A stretch of 64,000 nt of DNA from Pseudomonas multiresinivorans (GTDB lineage: Bacteria; Pseudomonadota; Gammaproteobacteria; Pseudomonadales; Pseudomonadaceae), in the NCBI RefSeq assembly GCF_012971725.1, contig NZ_CP048833.1:2542001-2606000 (forward strand). The letters run 5' to 3'. Below the pieces are notes generated by a model. The model saw nothing but the letters and a program-made list of their open reading frames with translations. It made no database searches and was not told where the DNA came from. Every line of letters begins with the position of its first letter. Position 1 is the first letter of the stretch. Below, piece by piece: positions 27,539 to 35,734 of the stretch. Position numbers and translations under genes: made by a program.

Positions 27539-27643
27539 GGCCCCTCCCTTAGTGTCGTTGTCGAAAAGTGACTCCGACATGGCGGTTGGCAACCGTCAGA
27601 GGGGCCCGGCGTCACTGGCGGGAAAATAGCAGAGCGCCCGCCA
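27539..27643 (-). promoter_or_regulatory. Structured 5' leader of terC that covers the ribosome binding site
   Basis: On the terC strand, GGCCCCTC (27606-27599) can pair with GAGGGGCC (27546-27539), which contains the Shine-Dalgarno sequence. Two small hairpins lie inside, CGGTT-GCC-AACCG and TGTCG with CGACA, and another stem (TGGCGGG with CCCGCCA, 27643-27616) lies upstream. The three-way layout resembles leaders of terC/alx genes controlled by manganese or pH (yybP-ykoY class), but I do not see the class's conserved core. Confidence 0.4.
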
Positions 27644-27690
27644 GAGACAAGCAAAGGAACGTAACAAGTTCCTACAGTATTTCCAGACCG

Positions 27691-27729
27691 GGCGATCAGC
27701 TTCCTTCAGACAGTCTAGACGCTGATCGC
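27691..27729 (-). terminator. Inverted repeat between the PstS-OmpA gene and terC
   Basis: GGCGATCAGC (27691-27700) pairs with GCTGATCGCC (27720-27729) across a 19-base loop, eight bases after the stop of the upstream gene. There is no T-run. It probably protects the upstream message or weakly terminates it. Confidence 0.4.
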
Positions 27730-27737
27730 CAGGGGAA

Positions 27738-29120
27738 TCAGTAGACCCAGACTTCGACGCGGCGATTCTTCACCCGACCGTCGTTATCGCTGTTGGCTGC
27801 CACCGGCAGGGCATCGCCCATCCCGCTGATCTCGCGGAACATCACGCCTCCCTTGGCCAGCTCACGACGCACGGCCATGGCGCGCAGCTTGGAAAGCAGT
27901 TCGGCGCGCGCCGGGTCCTGCTTGGGATCGCCGAAACCGACCAGCACCGCCTGCTTGTTCATCTTGCCGGCCTGCTGAAGGTAGGCGAGCAGACGGTCGA
28001 TATCGCGCTGTGCCTTGTTGTCCAGGGTGGCGCTGCCCTCGCGGAAACGGAAGTTCACCGACAGGCGCTCGGCGTCACGGGCCAGGGCCTGGTAGTTCTC
28101 CGGCATGCTGGCACGCGGCGCCATCTTCACCGCCTGTACACGCTGGCCGACGAAGCCGCTGGCGCTGACCAGGGCCTGGCCCTTGTCGCCCTGGGCGAAC
28201 TGCAGCAGGGCGCGGGCCCAGCGGTTTGGCTCCTCCGGCTTCATGTAGAGGAACAGGCGGCGCGACAGCGGATAGTCTTCGGTGGCGATCAGTGTGGTCG
28301 ATGGCGGCATGGCCTGGGAGTCGCCGTCGGCAATGCGCAGCGCCTTGGCATTCTGGACGGACGACAGGCCGACGAAGCCAATGCCCTGCGGGTCCTTGCT
28401 CACCTCGGTGGACAACTGGTCGCTGGATTCGAAGCGCTGGACACCACTGGCCAGCGCCTTGCCGTGACTCGCAAGGACAAGCTCCTTGAAGGTATCGAAG
28501 GTGCCGGAATTGTCGTCGCGGGAATACAGGCGAATGGCACCGCCGCGCCCGCCGATCTCTTCCCAGGTCTTCACCTCGCCGGAAAAGATCTGCGCCAGTG
28601 TATCGGTGGTCAGTTCATCCAGAGGGTTGGCTGCATTGACGATGATCGCCAGACCATCGATGCCGATCACCTGTTCGGCCTTGGCGCTGCGCAGGTTGCC
28701 CGACGCCGAAAGGCCTGCGGCTTCGGCGTCCTTGATCGGGCGCGAGGCGGCTGCCAACTCGGCACTGTTGTCCTTCAGGGCGACGAAGCCGGTGCTGGAG
28801 CCGTGGGCCGCCAGGTCGACGATCGCCTCCTTGCCATCCTGGGTGCGACCGATGATGCGCTGTTCGTTCTCCGCCTTGCCCGGTTTGGCACTGACGTCGC
28901 TGTAGCCCTCGCTGACCAGCAGGCCTTTCACCAGCTCCGGCAGCAGGTGCGCACCGATGGTGTTGGAGCCCTGGATGCGCAGTACCGGCTCGCCGCCCTG
29001 GGACGAAGGCAGGGCGGCGAACGCCGACCAGGGGAACGCATAGCAGATGAAGGCGATGGTGAGCCAGGCGATGGTCACGGGCCAGGGTTGGGCGTCGCTG
29101 GGGCTCGACTTGTACTGCAT
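27738..29120 (-). CDS. PstS-like phosphate-binding domain fused to an OmpA C-terminal domain
   Basis: A 460-residue exported protein. The first 36 residues hold a hydrophobic segment and cleavage region (WSAFAALPSS). Residues 45-310 are a PstS-type substrate-binding domain (LRIQGSNTIGAHL, IYSR-like RLYSRDDNSGTFDTFKE). Residues 340-460 resemble the OmpA peptidoglycan-binding domain (VNFRFREGSATLD, then NDGRVKNRRVEVWVY). It would hold a phosphate- or oxyanion-binding module at the cell wall, perhaps for storage or signalling instead of ABC transport, since no permease genes are near. ATG ends at 29120; GGAAG lies upstream. Confidence 0.82.
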   Translation of the reverse strand: MQYKSSPSDAQPWPVTIAWLTIAFICYAFPWSAFAALPSSQGGEPVLRIQGSNTIGAHLLPELVKGLLVSEGYSDVSAKPGKAENEQRIIGRTQDGKEAIVDLAAHGSSTGFVALKDNSAELAAASRPIKDAEAAGLSASGNLRSAKAEQVIGIDGLAIIVNAANPLDELTTDTLAQIFSGEVKTWEEIGGRGGAIRLYSRDDNSGTFDTFKELVLASHGKALASGVQRFESSDQLSTEVSKDPQGIGFVGLSSVQNAKALRIADGDSQAMPPSTTLIATEDYPLSRRLFLYMKPEEPNRWARALLQFAQGDKGQALVSASGFVGQRVQAVKMAPRASMPENYQALARDAERLSVNFRFREGSATLDNKAQRDIDRLLAYLQQAGKMNKQAVLVGFGDPKQDPARAELLSKLRAMAVRRELAKGGVMFREISGMGDALPVAANSDNDGRVKNRRVEVWVY

Positions 29121-29317
29121 GGGTCAACTTCCATTTGAGGCATCGTTGGCGCGGCAGATTAAGTCGGAATCATTGCATCGATATGACGCTTCTCTTCGAC
29201 GCAGAGCGCTTTTCGATGGCTTCGGACATGACTGGTGGCTTGTCGGAGATTTCCGATTTCAGCTCCGTGCGGGCAGGGTTATACAGGTTCCCCCGTACGA
29301 GGACGCCGGAGGACAAG

Positions 29318-29560
29318 ATGGGCGAGATTCTCGATTTTTCGTCACTTCTGATGAAGCTGGTGCTCATCCTGGTGGTGGTGCTGATGGCCACCACCCTGGT
29401 TGTGGCACCGGAATCGATGATGGATAACGCGTCCCCGGCGCTGTGGCTGGTCGCCCCGCTATTTGTCCTGACGACGATACTGGACCTGGCCGGCGCTCTG
29501 CGTCGGAACCCGAGGGGCAGCCTCACTCAGAAGCCATCGCACGACTTTCATCGCAGTTGA
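29318..29560 (+). CDS. Small inner-membrane protein, unknown function
   Basis: An 80-residue protein with two hydrophobic segments (SLLMKLVLILVVVLMATTLVV and LWLVAPLFVLTTILDLAG), a short polar link and a basic tail. The start is firm: CGGAGG lies seven bases before the ATG at 29318, whereas the longer frame upstream has no such site. It is divergent from the PstS-OmpA gene and precedes the coiled-coil/regulator block. I recognise no family. Confidence 0.7.
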   Translation: MGEILDFSSLLMKLVLILVVVLMATTLVVAPESMMDNASPALWLVAPLFVLTTILDLAGALRRNPRGSLTQKPSHDFHRS

Positions 29561-29594
29561 TGGCTTTGCTGCCGCGGAAACCACGCAGATCCGG

Positions 29595-29641
29595 TGAACC
29601 GGTGATAGGAAAATTCTCCCGGTTCATCAGGATTACCTGAT
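29595..29641 (+). other. Two adjacent hairpins in the gap before the first coiled-coil gene
   Basis: TGAACCGG (29595-29602) pairs with CCGGTTCA (29619-29626), and ATCAGG-ATTA-CCTGAT (29626-29641) follows directly. There is no T-run. They may form an operator, a weak terminator of the 29318 gene or a leader structure. Confidence 0.4.
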
Positions 29642-29703
29642 AACGCCAGTTTTCCGGCCAAGCGAAACTTGCGCGGTTTTAACATCCCCGCCGGAAACTA
29701 ATC

Positions 29704-32325
29704 ATGACTCACTCCCATAGCGCACCAACGCCGGTTGGCCCCGAGCATCCCGTCAGGCTGATTTCGCTGGCCGTACACAGCGCCTCTGCAAAACATTGGG
29801 GGCGCCCGTGGCTTCGGCGAACATTGAGTGTGATGTATCCGCGGGAGCTGACCTTCAAGGGCATCAGGCTGCCGACTCAACCAATGCAATCATGGCTGCA
29901 CCTGGTGGCAAGGGCCGGGTTGTTGAAGCGGCGCAAGGCCGAGTCTGCAGGCAGCCGTCAGCGCGAGGCCGCGAAACCGCCGGTACAGACGCCGCAGGCC
30001 ACTTCGGTGTTGGCGGAACTGGCCTTCGAGTGGGGTTCGGAGATGGTTCCGGATTTCGCACAGTTCGCCCGGTTGTCGCGATTGAAGAGAGAGCAGGAGC
30101 AGGCTTCCGTTGATGGCGGCGAGGGCGTGTCCGACTCTGCCGGCGATCAGGAAGCGCTGGATGGCCTGCCCGGTGGCGCAGATGCCATTCTCGGCAACGC
30201 CTCAATGGATGCCGTGCTACCAGATGTTCTGGACGCGGACTTCCTCGATCCCGCAAGTAGCACGAAGCAGGCCGATGAAAAGGTCGGAGAGGCCACGCAA
30301 CGTGCGGAAGGCGCTGCCGCAGGACCAGTTGAGCAGCAGGACTCCGACGGCACAGTCCAACTGCAAGCCATGGAGTCGCCATCTGCCACTGCCGATGGCA
30401 TAGCACCAGCCCCAGAGTCGGTGCCGCTGCACTCGACGATCGAGCCTGCTGACTCGGTTGCGCCCACGGCGTTGGACGGCATCGAGAACATTGCGGCTGG
30501 CGCGTCGGAAGAGCTCTCCGGAGATGAATCTACAGCGCGCGAACCGGCCATGCCGGTGTTGCCGGAGCCGGAAGAGCGCGCCGAGCGCGAACCTGCTATC
30601 GCCGAAGTGCACGAGTCCGCCGCAGCTGAACCTGCCGCGCCGATGTCCGAATCGACTGCACAGCCGGTCCGGCAGGACGCCGAAATGGCGGCCAGCGCCC
30701 CTTCTGTTGAAGCCGAGGTGCCCGCTTTGGTCGAACAGTCCGCGCCAGATGCCTCGGGCATGCTGGAGCCGGTCGAGGCCCCGCGAGCCGAAACCACTGC
30801 CGTCGAAGAGCCTGCGGTGGACGGGCCTTCTCTCGAATGGCAGCCGGTTGAAGTATCGGCAGGTGTCGACCTCGAAGAGCAGATCGACGAGGAGCATCCC
30901 GAGTTTGTGCTGCCTGTGCAGGATTCGAGCGAGCCTTCCGAGCTTTCCACCGTAGATGCGACCCGTGCCGATGTACCGGACACGCCTGAACTGCAGGAGT
31001 CCGTCGAGCACAGAGTCGAGCCGATGGAGATGTCCCCCGAGGCAGCCGACGTACCGGCGGTGCTGCATGAGGTGGCTGTGGATCTCGAAGCGTTGCCGAT
31101 GGCTGCAACAGATCCGTTGGCGTCACCCGAACCGTGGGTAGCAGCCGATGTCAGCGCCATGGATCTGGAGTCGTTGGACGAAGCGCCTCCGGCTGTGCAG
31201 GAAGCCGCTGGCTCGGACGAGCGTTTCGAGCAGGAACAGGACGCGCTGGCGGCAGCCGTCAGGTTCCAGAAGACCCTGGCCTCGGGCGGTCAATCCGAGC
31301 GCTTGATGGCGGAGCCAGCAAGGCACGAGGAAACCACCCATGGCGAATCCGGTTACAGCGCTGTTGAGACTGACGTAGCTCTGGAACCGATTATCGCGAG
31401 CCTTGAGGACGCGCTGGCAATGCTGGCGGCTGCCAGCGCCGATCACGACCAGACGCACAGACAGCCGTGGGACTGCGATGACGAAGTGCCGGAGTTCGTG
31501 GGCAGTGGCTCGATCGATGTCGCGGCGGCGAAATCCACCCAGTCGACCGTGCCCCCTGCAGTTCTCGCAATCGAGGCCGGGACATTGGCTGACAACTACC
31601 TTGAGGCGGCGGTGCTTCAGGGAATCTTTATCCAGAAGGAAACTGAAATGACCCAGATGCACGATGAGTTACCTGAGGCCGATGTGCAGGAAACGGCTGC
31701 CCCGGTAACCTCGGTGGAATTGCAGGAAGTATCGGCTGCGCTGAATGTCCCTCAGCTTGAGGCCAACCCGGAAGATGTCCTGTCCGACGTCCAGAGTACC
31801 CTGAACTCCCTGGCCGGCATGGCCCAGGGACTGACCCAGCAGAAGCAGGCTGCCGGCCGCCTGCAGGAAGAGCTGGAGGCCTGGAACAACCAGTTGCAGG
31901 AACGCGAGCGCCTGGCGGGTGACAAGGAGGAGCGTCTGCTGCAACTGGAGAACCACCTCAAGGAGGCCAAGACCAATCTGGATCGCATGGCCGCCGAGAA
32001 CAATCGCCTGCTGGCCGAGCGCAGCGAAGCGCTGAAGGAACTGGCCCAGACAGTCGATATGCGCGACAAGGCGACGCTCAAGCGTGCCGAGTCCATCCAA
32101 CTGGAGCAGCAGCGCATTGCTGAGCAGGCAGCCAGCCTGCGCGGGCGTGCAGGCGAGTTGGATGAGCGTGAAAGCGCACTCAAACGCAAGACCGAGGAGC
32201 TGGTGGTACGGCTCAAGCAGTTGCAGAGCGCCAAGGATAAATTCAGCACCATCGTCAAGAGCTTCAACGAGACGGTGCAGTTCAACAGCACTTTGTCGGC
32301 CATTTCCAAGACGGTTACCGAGTGA
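29704..32325 (+). CDS. Large acidic protein with C-terminal coiled-coil module (paralogue 1)
   Basis: An 873-residue protein I do not recognise. Residues 1-130 are mixed and basic. Residues 130-650 are a low-complexity Ala/Glu/Pro/Val/Ser-rich acidic stretch, probably disordered. Residues 695-871 form a helical, coiled-coil module shared without gaps by the proteins at 33523 and 49180; it opens with DVQSTLNSLAGMAQGL and ends with FNETVQFN and SAISKTV. There is no signal peptide or clear membrane helix, so it is probably cytoplasmic. An internal ATG at 31648 with AAGGA seven bases upstream could start a 225-residue form holding just the module. The start at 29704 has only a weak ribosome binding site. 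Confidence 0.7.
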   Translation: MTHSHSAPTPVGPEHPVRLISLAVHSASAKHWGRPWLRRTLSVMYPRELTFKGIRLPTQPMQSWLHLVARAGLLKRRKAESAGSRQREAAKPPVQTPQATSVLAELAFEWGSEMVPDFAQFARLSRLKREQEQASVDGGEGVSDSAGDQEALDGLPGGADAILGNASMDAVLPDVLDADFLDPASSTKQADEKVGEATQRAEGAAAGPVEQQDSDGTVQLQAMESPSATADGIAPAPESVPLHSTIEPADSVAPTALDGIENIAAGASEELSGDESTAREPAMPVLPEPEERAEREPAIAEVHESAAAEPAAPMSESTAQPVRQDAEMAASAPSVEAEVPALVEQSAPDASGMLEPVEAPRAETTAVEEPAVDGPSLEWQPVEVSAGVDLEEQIDEEHPEFVLPVQDSSEPSELSTVDATRADVPDTPELQESVEHRVEPMEMSPEAADVPAVLHEVAVDLEALPMAATDPLASPEPWVAADVSAMDLESLDEAPPAVQEAAGSDERFEQEQDALAAAVRFQKTLASGGQSERLMAEPARHEETTHGESGYSAVETDVALEPIIASLEDALAMLAAASADHDQTHRQPWDCDDEVPEFVGSGSIDVAAAKSTQSTVPPAVLAIEAGTLADNYLEAAVLQGIFIQKETEMTQMHDELPEADVQETAAPVTSVELQEVSAALNVPQLEANPEDVLSDVQSTLNSLAGMAQGLTQQKQAAGRLQEELEAWNNQLQERERLAGDKEERLLQLENHLKEAKTNLDRMAAENNRLLAERSEALKELAQTVDMRDKATLKRAESIQLEQQRIAEQAASLRGRAGELDERESALKRKTEELVVRLKQLQSAKDKFSTIVKSFNETVQFNSTLSAISKTVTE

Positions 32326-32561
32326 CCAGGACGGCCGGTGGGGCGCAAGCCCTGCTGGCCGAGAAGCTGCCACAGCGGGTGCGCTGTCGCGTAGGGCGTT
32401 GCCGAGACCCGGATTGGTCCGTCTGCGTTCATGTGACAGCCACGAACTCCGGTGCGGCAGTCATTCAATGACTGACCTTCTGCGGGAACGACAGAGTCGG
32501 CGATTTCTGCCGATTCGGCATGTCGGACCCGGCCCGTGGGGCCTTCGCTACAAGGAGGAAC

Positions 32562-33185
32562 ATGGCCCGCGTAGTTTTCATCGAACCTTTGCGGCGCGAC
32601 TTCGTCGCGCTCCGCCGGTTTCTGCTGGACCACGGTCATCAGTGCGACGTCCATTTCAAGTTTGCACGCCAAGCCTTGAGCGGTCTGGATGTCAGCAACT
32701 GTGATCTCCTGGTGGTGACCCTGGAGTTGCCGGACATTCATGGCATGGAACTGGTCACCATGCTTCGGCGAGAAGGCCGACTCAAACCGTCTACTCCGGT
32801 GCTGGTCTGCTCCAGCCTGGGTTCGCCACTGAATATTCAGCGCGCGATTCGCGTCGGCGTGTCGGGGTTTCTGCTGACGGATGACCGTCCAACCCTGATC
32901 GGCCGGGCTGTCGACGCCGTGCTGGCGGGCGGGAAGATATTTCCCGAGCACGAGCGTTTGCCGCTGGAGCGCGATCCCAGGCTGGAATCAGCGCTGGCTC
33001 TGCCCACCCACCTGGTGGCTGTGCTCTATGGCTTGCGCAGGGGCTGTTCGGTCGCGGTGCTGGCGGACGTCCTGGCATTGTCGGGAGCGAGCATCGGCCA
33101 GCACAGGCGGCAGCTGATGCGGAAGCTCTCCGCCACGACCCTGGAAGAGCTGTTCAGTATCAGCGAACAGATCGGCCTGCTCTAG
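32562..33185 (+). CDS. Response-regulator-like protein with degenerate receiver and LuxR-type C-terminal region
   Basis: A 207-residue protein. The N-terminal 115 residues follow the CheY fold (MARVVFIEP, LLVVTLELPDIHGMELV, VLVCSS), but the phosphorylatable aspartate is replaced by threonine (LLVVTLELPD), the acid pocket is reduced to FIEP, and no conserved lysine follows the VLVCSS strand. The C-terminal 60 residues resemble a LuxR/NarL helix-turn-helix (VLADVLALSGASIGQHRRQLMRKLSATTLEEL) with changes in conserved places. It may be a constitutive regulator or a protein partner. AAGGAGGAAC before the ATG gives a firm start. It sits between two paralogous coiled-coil genes. Confidence 0.78.
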   Translation: MARVVFIEPLRRDFVALRRFLLDHGHQCDVHFKFARQALSGLDVSNCDLLVVTLELPDIHGMELVTMLRREGRLKPSTPVLVCSSLGSPLNIQRAIRVGVSGFLLTDDRPTLIGRAVDAVLAGGKIFPEHERLPLERDPRLESALALPTHLVAVLYGLRRGCSVAVLADVLALSGASIGQHRRQLMRKLSATTLEELFSISEQIGLL

Positions 33186-33522
33186 ACGCGTCGGTGCGCT
33201 CGAACCCTCTGCCGGATCCTGAATCCGGTAGATGTGTTGCGGTAGGAGTTAGTCGAACGATTCGTCTTGCCTTACATAGTTTTCCTTCGTCCATGCAGGA
33301 AATTACTGACATTCGCGCCGACGTTGGGCTGTGAAAATCCTTCTCGCAACCTGTCCTGGTCTCAAGCTATCAAGGTAGAGCGGGGCAGCCCATCGGTTCA
33401 TCCAGTCGGCCTGATTGCCGCTACTTTCGAAGCGGCATCACCATCCAGTTCCTGACCTTGCTCGAACAGTCGAGTGACCTTCCGGGACAGTGGGGCTGAC
33501 CACCCTCAGGGTAGGACGTTTC
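33186..33522. other. Intergenic region before coiled-coil gene 2
   Basis: About 340 bases, lower in GC than the flanking genes. CCGGAT-CCTGA-ATCCGG near 33212-33228 forms a hairpin that may end the regulator transcript. An open frame at 33267-33455 has no ribosome binding site and is not supported. A promoter for the next gene must lie here, but no clear boxes are seen. Confidence 0.5.
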
Positions 33523-34734
33523 ATGACTTCAGATGAGAAGCTGTACGAAGGACATCAGGAGGGGGGGGTGTCTGTCACGACCGCCACTCAGCCGTCCGAG
33601 CTGGACAGCACATTTCTTTCCCCAGCGATCGAGGAGGACCTGTCCGGGCTCCTGCCTCCTTTGCCTGCCCCCGCTGAAGGCATGGTTCGCCCTGTTGTTT
33701 CGGTGGGGTACATCCCGATCCATGTCAACGCCGCGGCTGAGATCGGGGAATCCGCTACCCCTCATTCCGTAAAGGCTTTCGAAAACCTGGAGCGGGATCT
33801 CGACGATCTGGCCTCAGCCTGCTCGGGGTTGGGCCCAGTGGAGCCGAGTTGCTCCGACTCCATCGAACCGTTGCCGATGATCGCCGACGAAGCGTCTCTC
33901 CGCCCGGCGGTCAACGAAGCCGAAGCCGGCGCCACTCTGCTCGACTCGCTCCAGCTGCCGGCCTACGGGCATGACGACGAATGCGATGCGGCTGACGCAG
34001 CCATCATTTCGCCCGCCGGCCAGCCGGCCTCCCACATTTCCAACGAGGAATCTTCCACCATGAATGCCCAAGCCCAACCCGCCAGCTCCGGAGCCGCAAA
34101 TGCCCAGGCGTCCGTGGAGTCCGCCGTGACTGTGCGCCAGTCGTCCTCCCTTGAAACCGATGGCGTCCTGCACGATGTGCAGTCCACGCTCGATTCCCTG
34201 GCGGGTATGGCGCATGGCTTGTCGCAGCAGAAGATGGAGATCGTGAAAATGCGCGAGGCGCTCGAGGAGCGTCGTCTGGCGGCGCTTGAGCGTGAGCGTC
34301 AGTTGGTCGAGCGCGAGGAGCGCCTGAGCCAGCAGGAGCAGCGTCTGCAGGAAGAGAAGCACGGTATGGAGCGTATTGCCGAGCATAATGCCGCCGTACT
34401 CGCGGAGCGTAGCAGCGCGCTGCAGGCTCTCGCGGAAACAGTCGACAGCCGCGATCGTGCGACGACCAAACGTGCCGAGGTCCTGAACCAGGAGCAGCAA
34501 AGTATCGACCGTCAGCTGAATCAGCTGCGCGCTCGGGTACAGGAGCTGGATGACCGTGAGGTGGGGCTGCAACGCCAGGGTGCGGAGCTGTCTGATCGGT
34601 TCAAGCAACTGCTCGATGCCAAGGAGCGTTTTGGCGCCATCGTCAAGGGATTCAACGAAACTGTCCGCTTCAATACGACCTACAGCGCGATCAGCAAGAC
34701 TGTCGGAACCGGTGCGGAAGAGGCCCAAGCCTGA
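33523..34734 (+). CDS. Coiled-coil module protein (paralogue 2)
   Basis: A 403-residue protein of unknown function. Residues 1-180 are acidic, poorly structured and unrelated to paralogue 1. Residues 218-394 are the shared 177-residue helical module, starting DVQSTLDSLAGMAHGL and holding the central LAERSSALQALAETVDSRD and the end motifs FNETVRFN and SAISKTV. The start at ATG 33523 has TAGGA upstream. An in-frame ATG at 34060 with GAGGA ten bases upstream would give a 224-residue form, almost the size of the internal form of paralogue 1. A bidirectional terminator follows the stop. Confidence 0.72.
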   Translation: MTSDEKLYEGHQEGGVSVTTATQPSELDSTFLSPAIEEDLSGLLPPLPAPAEGMVRPVVSVGYIPIHVNAAAEIGESATPHSVKAFENLERDLDDLASACSGLGPVEPSCSDSIEPLPMIADEASLRPAVNEAEAGATLLDSLQLPAYGHDDECDAADAAIISPAGQPASHISNEESSTMNAQAQPASSGAANAQASVESAVTVRQSSSLETDGVLHDVQSTLDSLAGMAHGLSQQKMEIVKMREALEERRLAALERERQLVEREERLSQQEQRLQEEKHGMERIAEHNAAVLAERSSALQALAETVDSRDRATTKRAEVLNQEQQSIDRQLNQLRARVQELDDREVGLQRQGAELSDRFKQLLDAKERFGAIVKGFNETVRFNTTYSAISKTVGTGAEEAQA

Positions 34735-34750
34735 AGCCGAGCCTCAGAAT

Positions 34751-34780
34751 GAAAAAGCCCGGCCAATGCCGGGCTTTTTC
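34751..34780. terminator. Bidirectional terminator between coiled-coil gene 2 and xthA
   Basis: GAAAAAGCCCGGC-CAAT-GCCGGGCTTTTTC is a perfect stem with A and T runs on both sides, between two convergent genes. Confidence 0.95.
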
Positions 34781-34791
34781 GTCATTGCGGT

Positions 34792-35604
34792 TTACTTGAG
34801 CTGCAGCCAGATCGGCGCGTGGTCCGAGGGCTTTTCCATGCCGCGGATGTCGTAGTCCACGCCGGTATCGGCAATGCGCCCGCGCAGGGCCTCGGAGGCG
34901 AGGATGACGTCGATGCGCAGGCCGCGCTTGGGGGTGTCCTCGAAGCCGCGACTGCGGTAGTCGAACCAGCTGAAGCGGTCGTCCACGCTCGGGTTCTGCA
35001 GGCGGAAGCTGTCCACCAGACCCCAGCCCTTCAGGCGTGCCAACCATTCGCGTTCTTCCGGCAGGAAGCTGCACTTGCCGGTCTTCAGCCAGCGTTTGCG
35101 ATTCTCTTCGCCGATACCGATGTCGCAGTCTTCCGGCGAGATGTTGATGTCGCCCATCACGATCAGTTGCTGGTCGGGCTGGAAGCGGGTTTCCAGCAGG
35201 TCCTGGAGGTCGGCGTAGAAGCGCTGCTTGGCCGGGAACTTCACCGGATGGTCACGGCTCTCGCCCTGTGGGAAGTAGCCGTTCATCACGGTGATCAACT
35301 GACCCTGGGCGTCCTTGAAGGTGCCCCAGATGAAGCGGCGCTGGGATTCCTCGCCGTCGTTGGGGAAGCCGCGCTGCAGTTCCAGCGGCTCCTGACGGGA
35401 GAGCAGGGCGACGCCGTAGTGGCCTTTCTGACCGTGGTAGTGCACGTGGTAGCCGAGGGCTTCGATTTCCTCGCGGGGGAACTGCTCGTCGGCGACCTTG
35501 GTTTCCTGCAGGCCGATCACGTCCGGCTGGTGGCGCTCGATGATCGCCTGGAGCTGGTGGGGACGTGCGCGCAAACCGTTGATATTGAAAGAGACGATTT
35601 TCAT
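34792..35604 (-). CDS. xthA: Exodeoxyribonuclease III
   Basis: A 270-residue AP endonuclease/3' exonuclease for base-excision repair. Family motifs are all present: MKIVSFNINGLRAR, LQETKV (metal-binding Glu), NGYFPQGE, MGDINISPED, RLRIDVILAS-like RGLRIDVILAS and the terminal SDHAP with catalytic His. The length and start are as in the family. It is single, convergent with coiled-coil gene 2 and divergent from the GNAT gene. From memory it matches PAO1 PA2545. Confidence 0.97.
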   Translation of the reverse strand: MKIVSFNINGLRARPHQLQAIIERHQPDVIGLQETKVADEQFPREEIEALGYHVHYHGQKGHYGVALLSRQEPLELQRGFPNDGEESQRRFIWGTFKDAQGQLITVMNGYFPQGESRDHPVKFPAKQRFYADLQDLLETRFQPDQQLIVMGDINISPEDCDIGIGEENRKRWLKTGKCSFLPEEREWLARLKGWGLVDSFRLQNPSVDDRFSWFDYRSRGFEDTPKRGLRIDVILASEALRGRIADTGVDYDIRGMEKPSDHAPIWLQLK

Positions 35605-35734
35605 CCTGGGCGCCCTGGCAAAAGCACGATGCTAGCCCAGGTGGACGGACCCTGGCGACCCCGGCGAGGCGCTGCTAGGGTTTTTGTGGCTGGACTCATA
35701 ACCATAAGAAGAACTCACAAGAAGAGGCGTCCGC

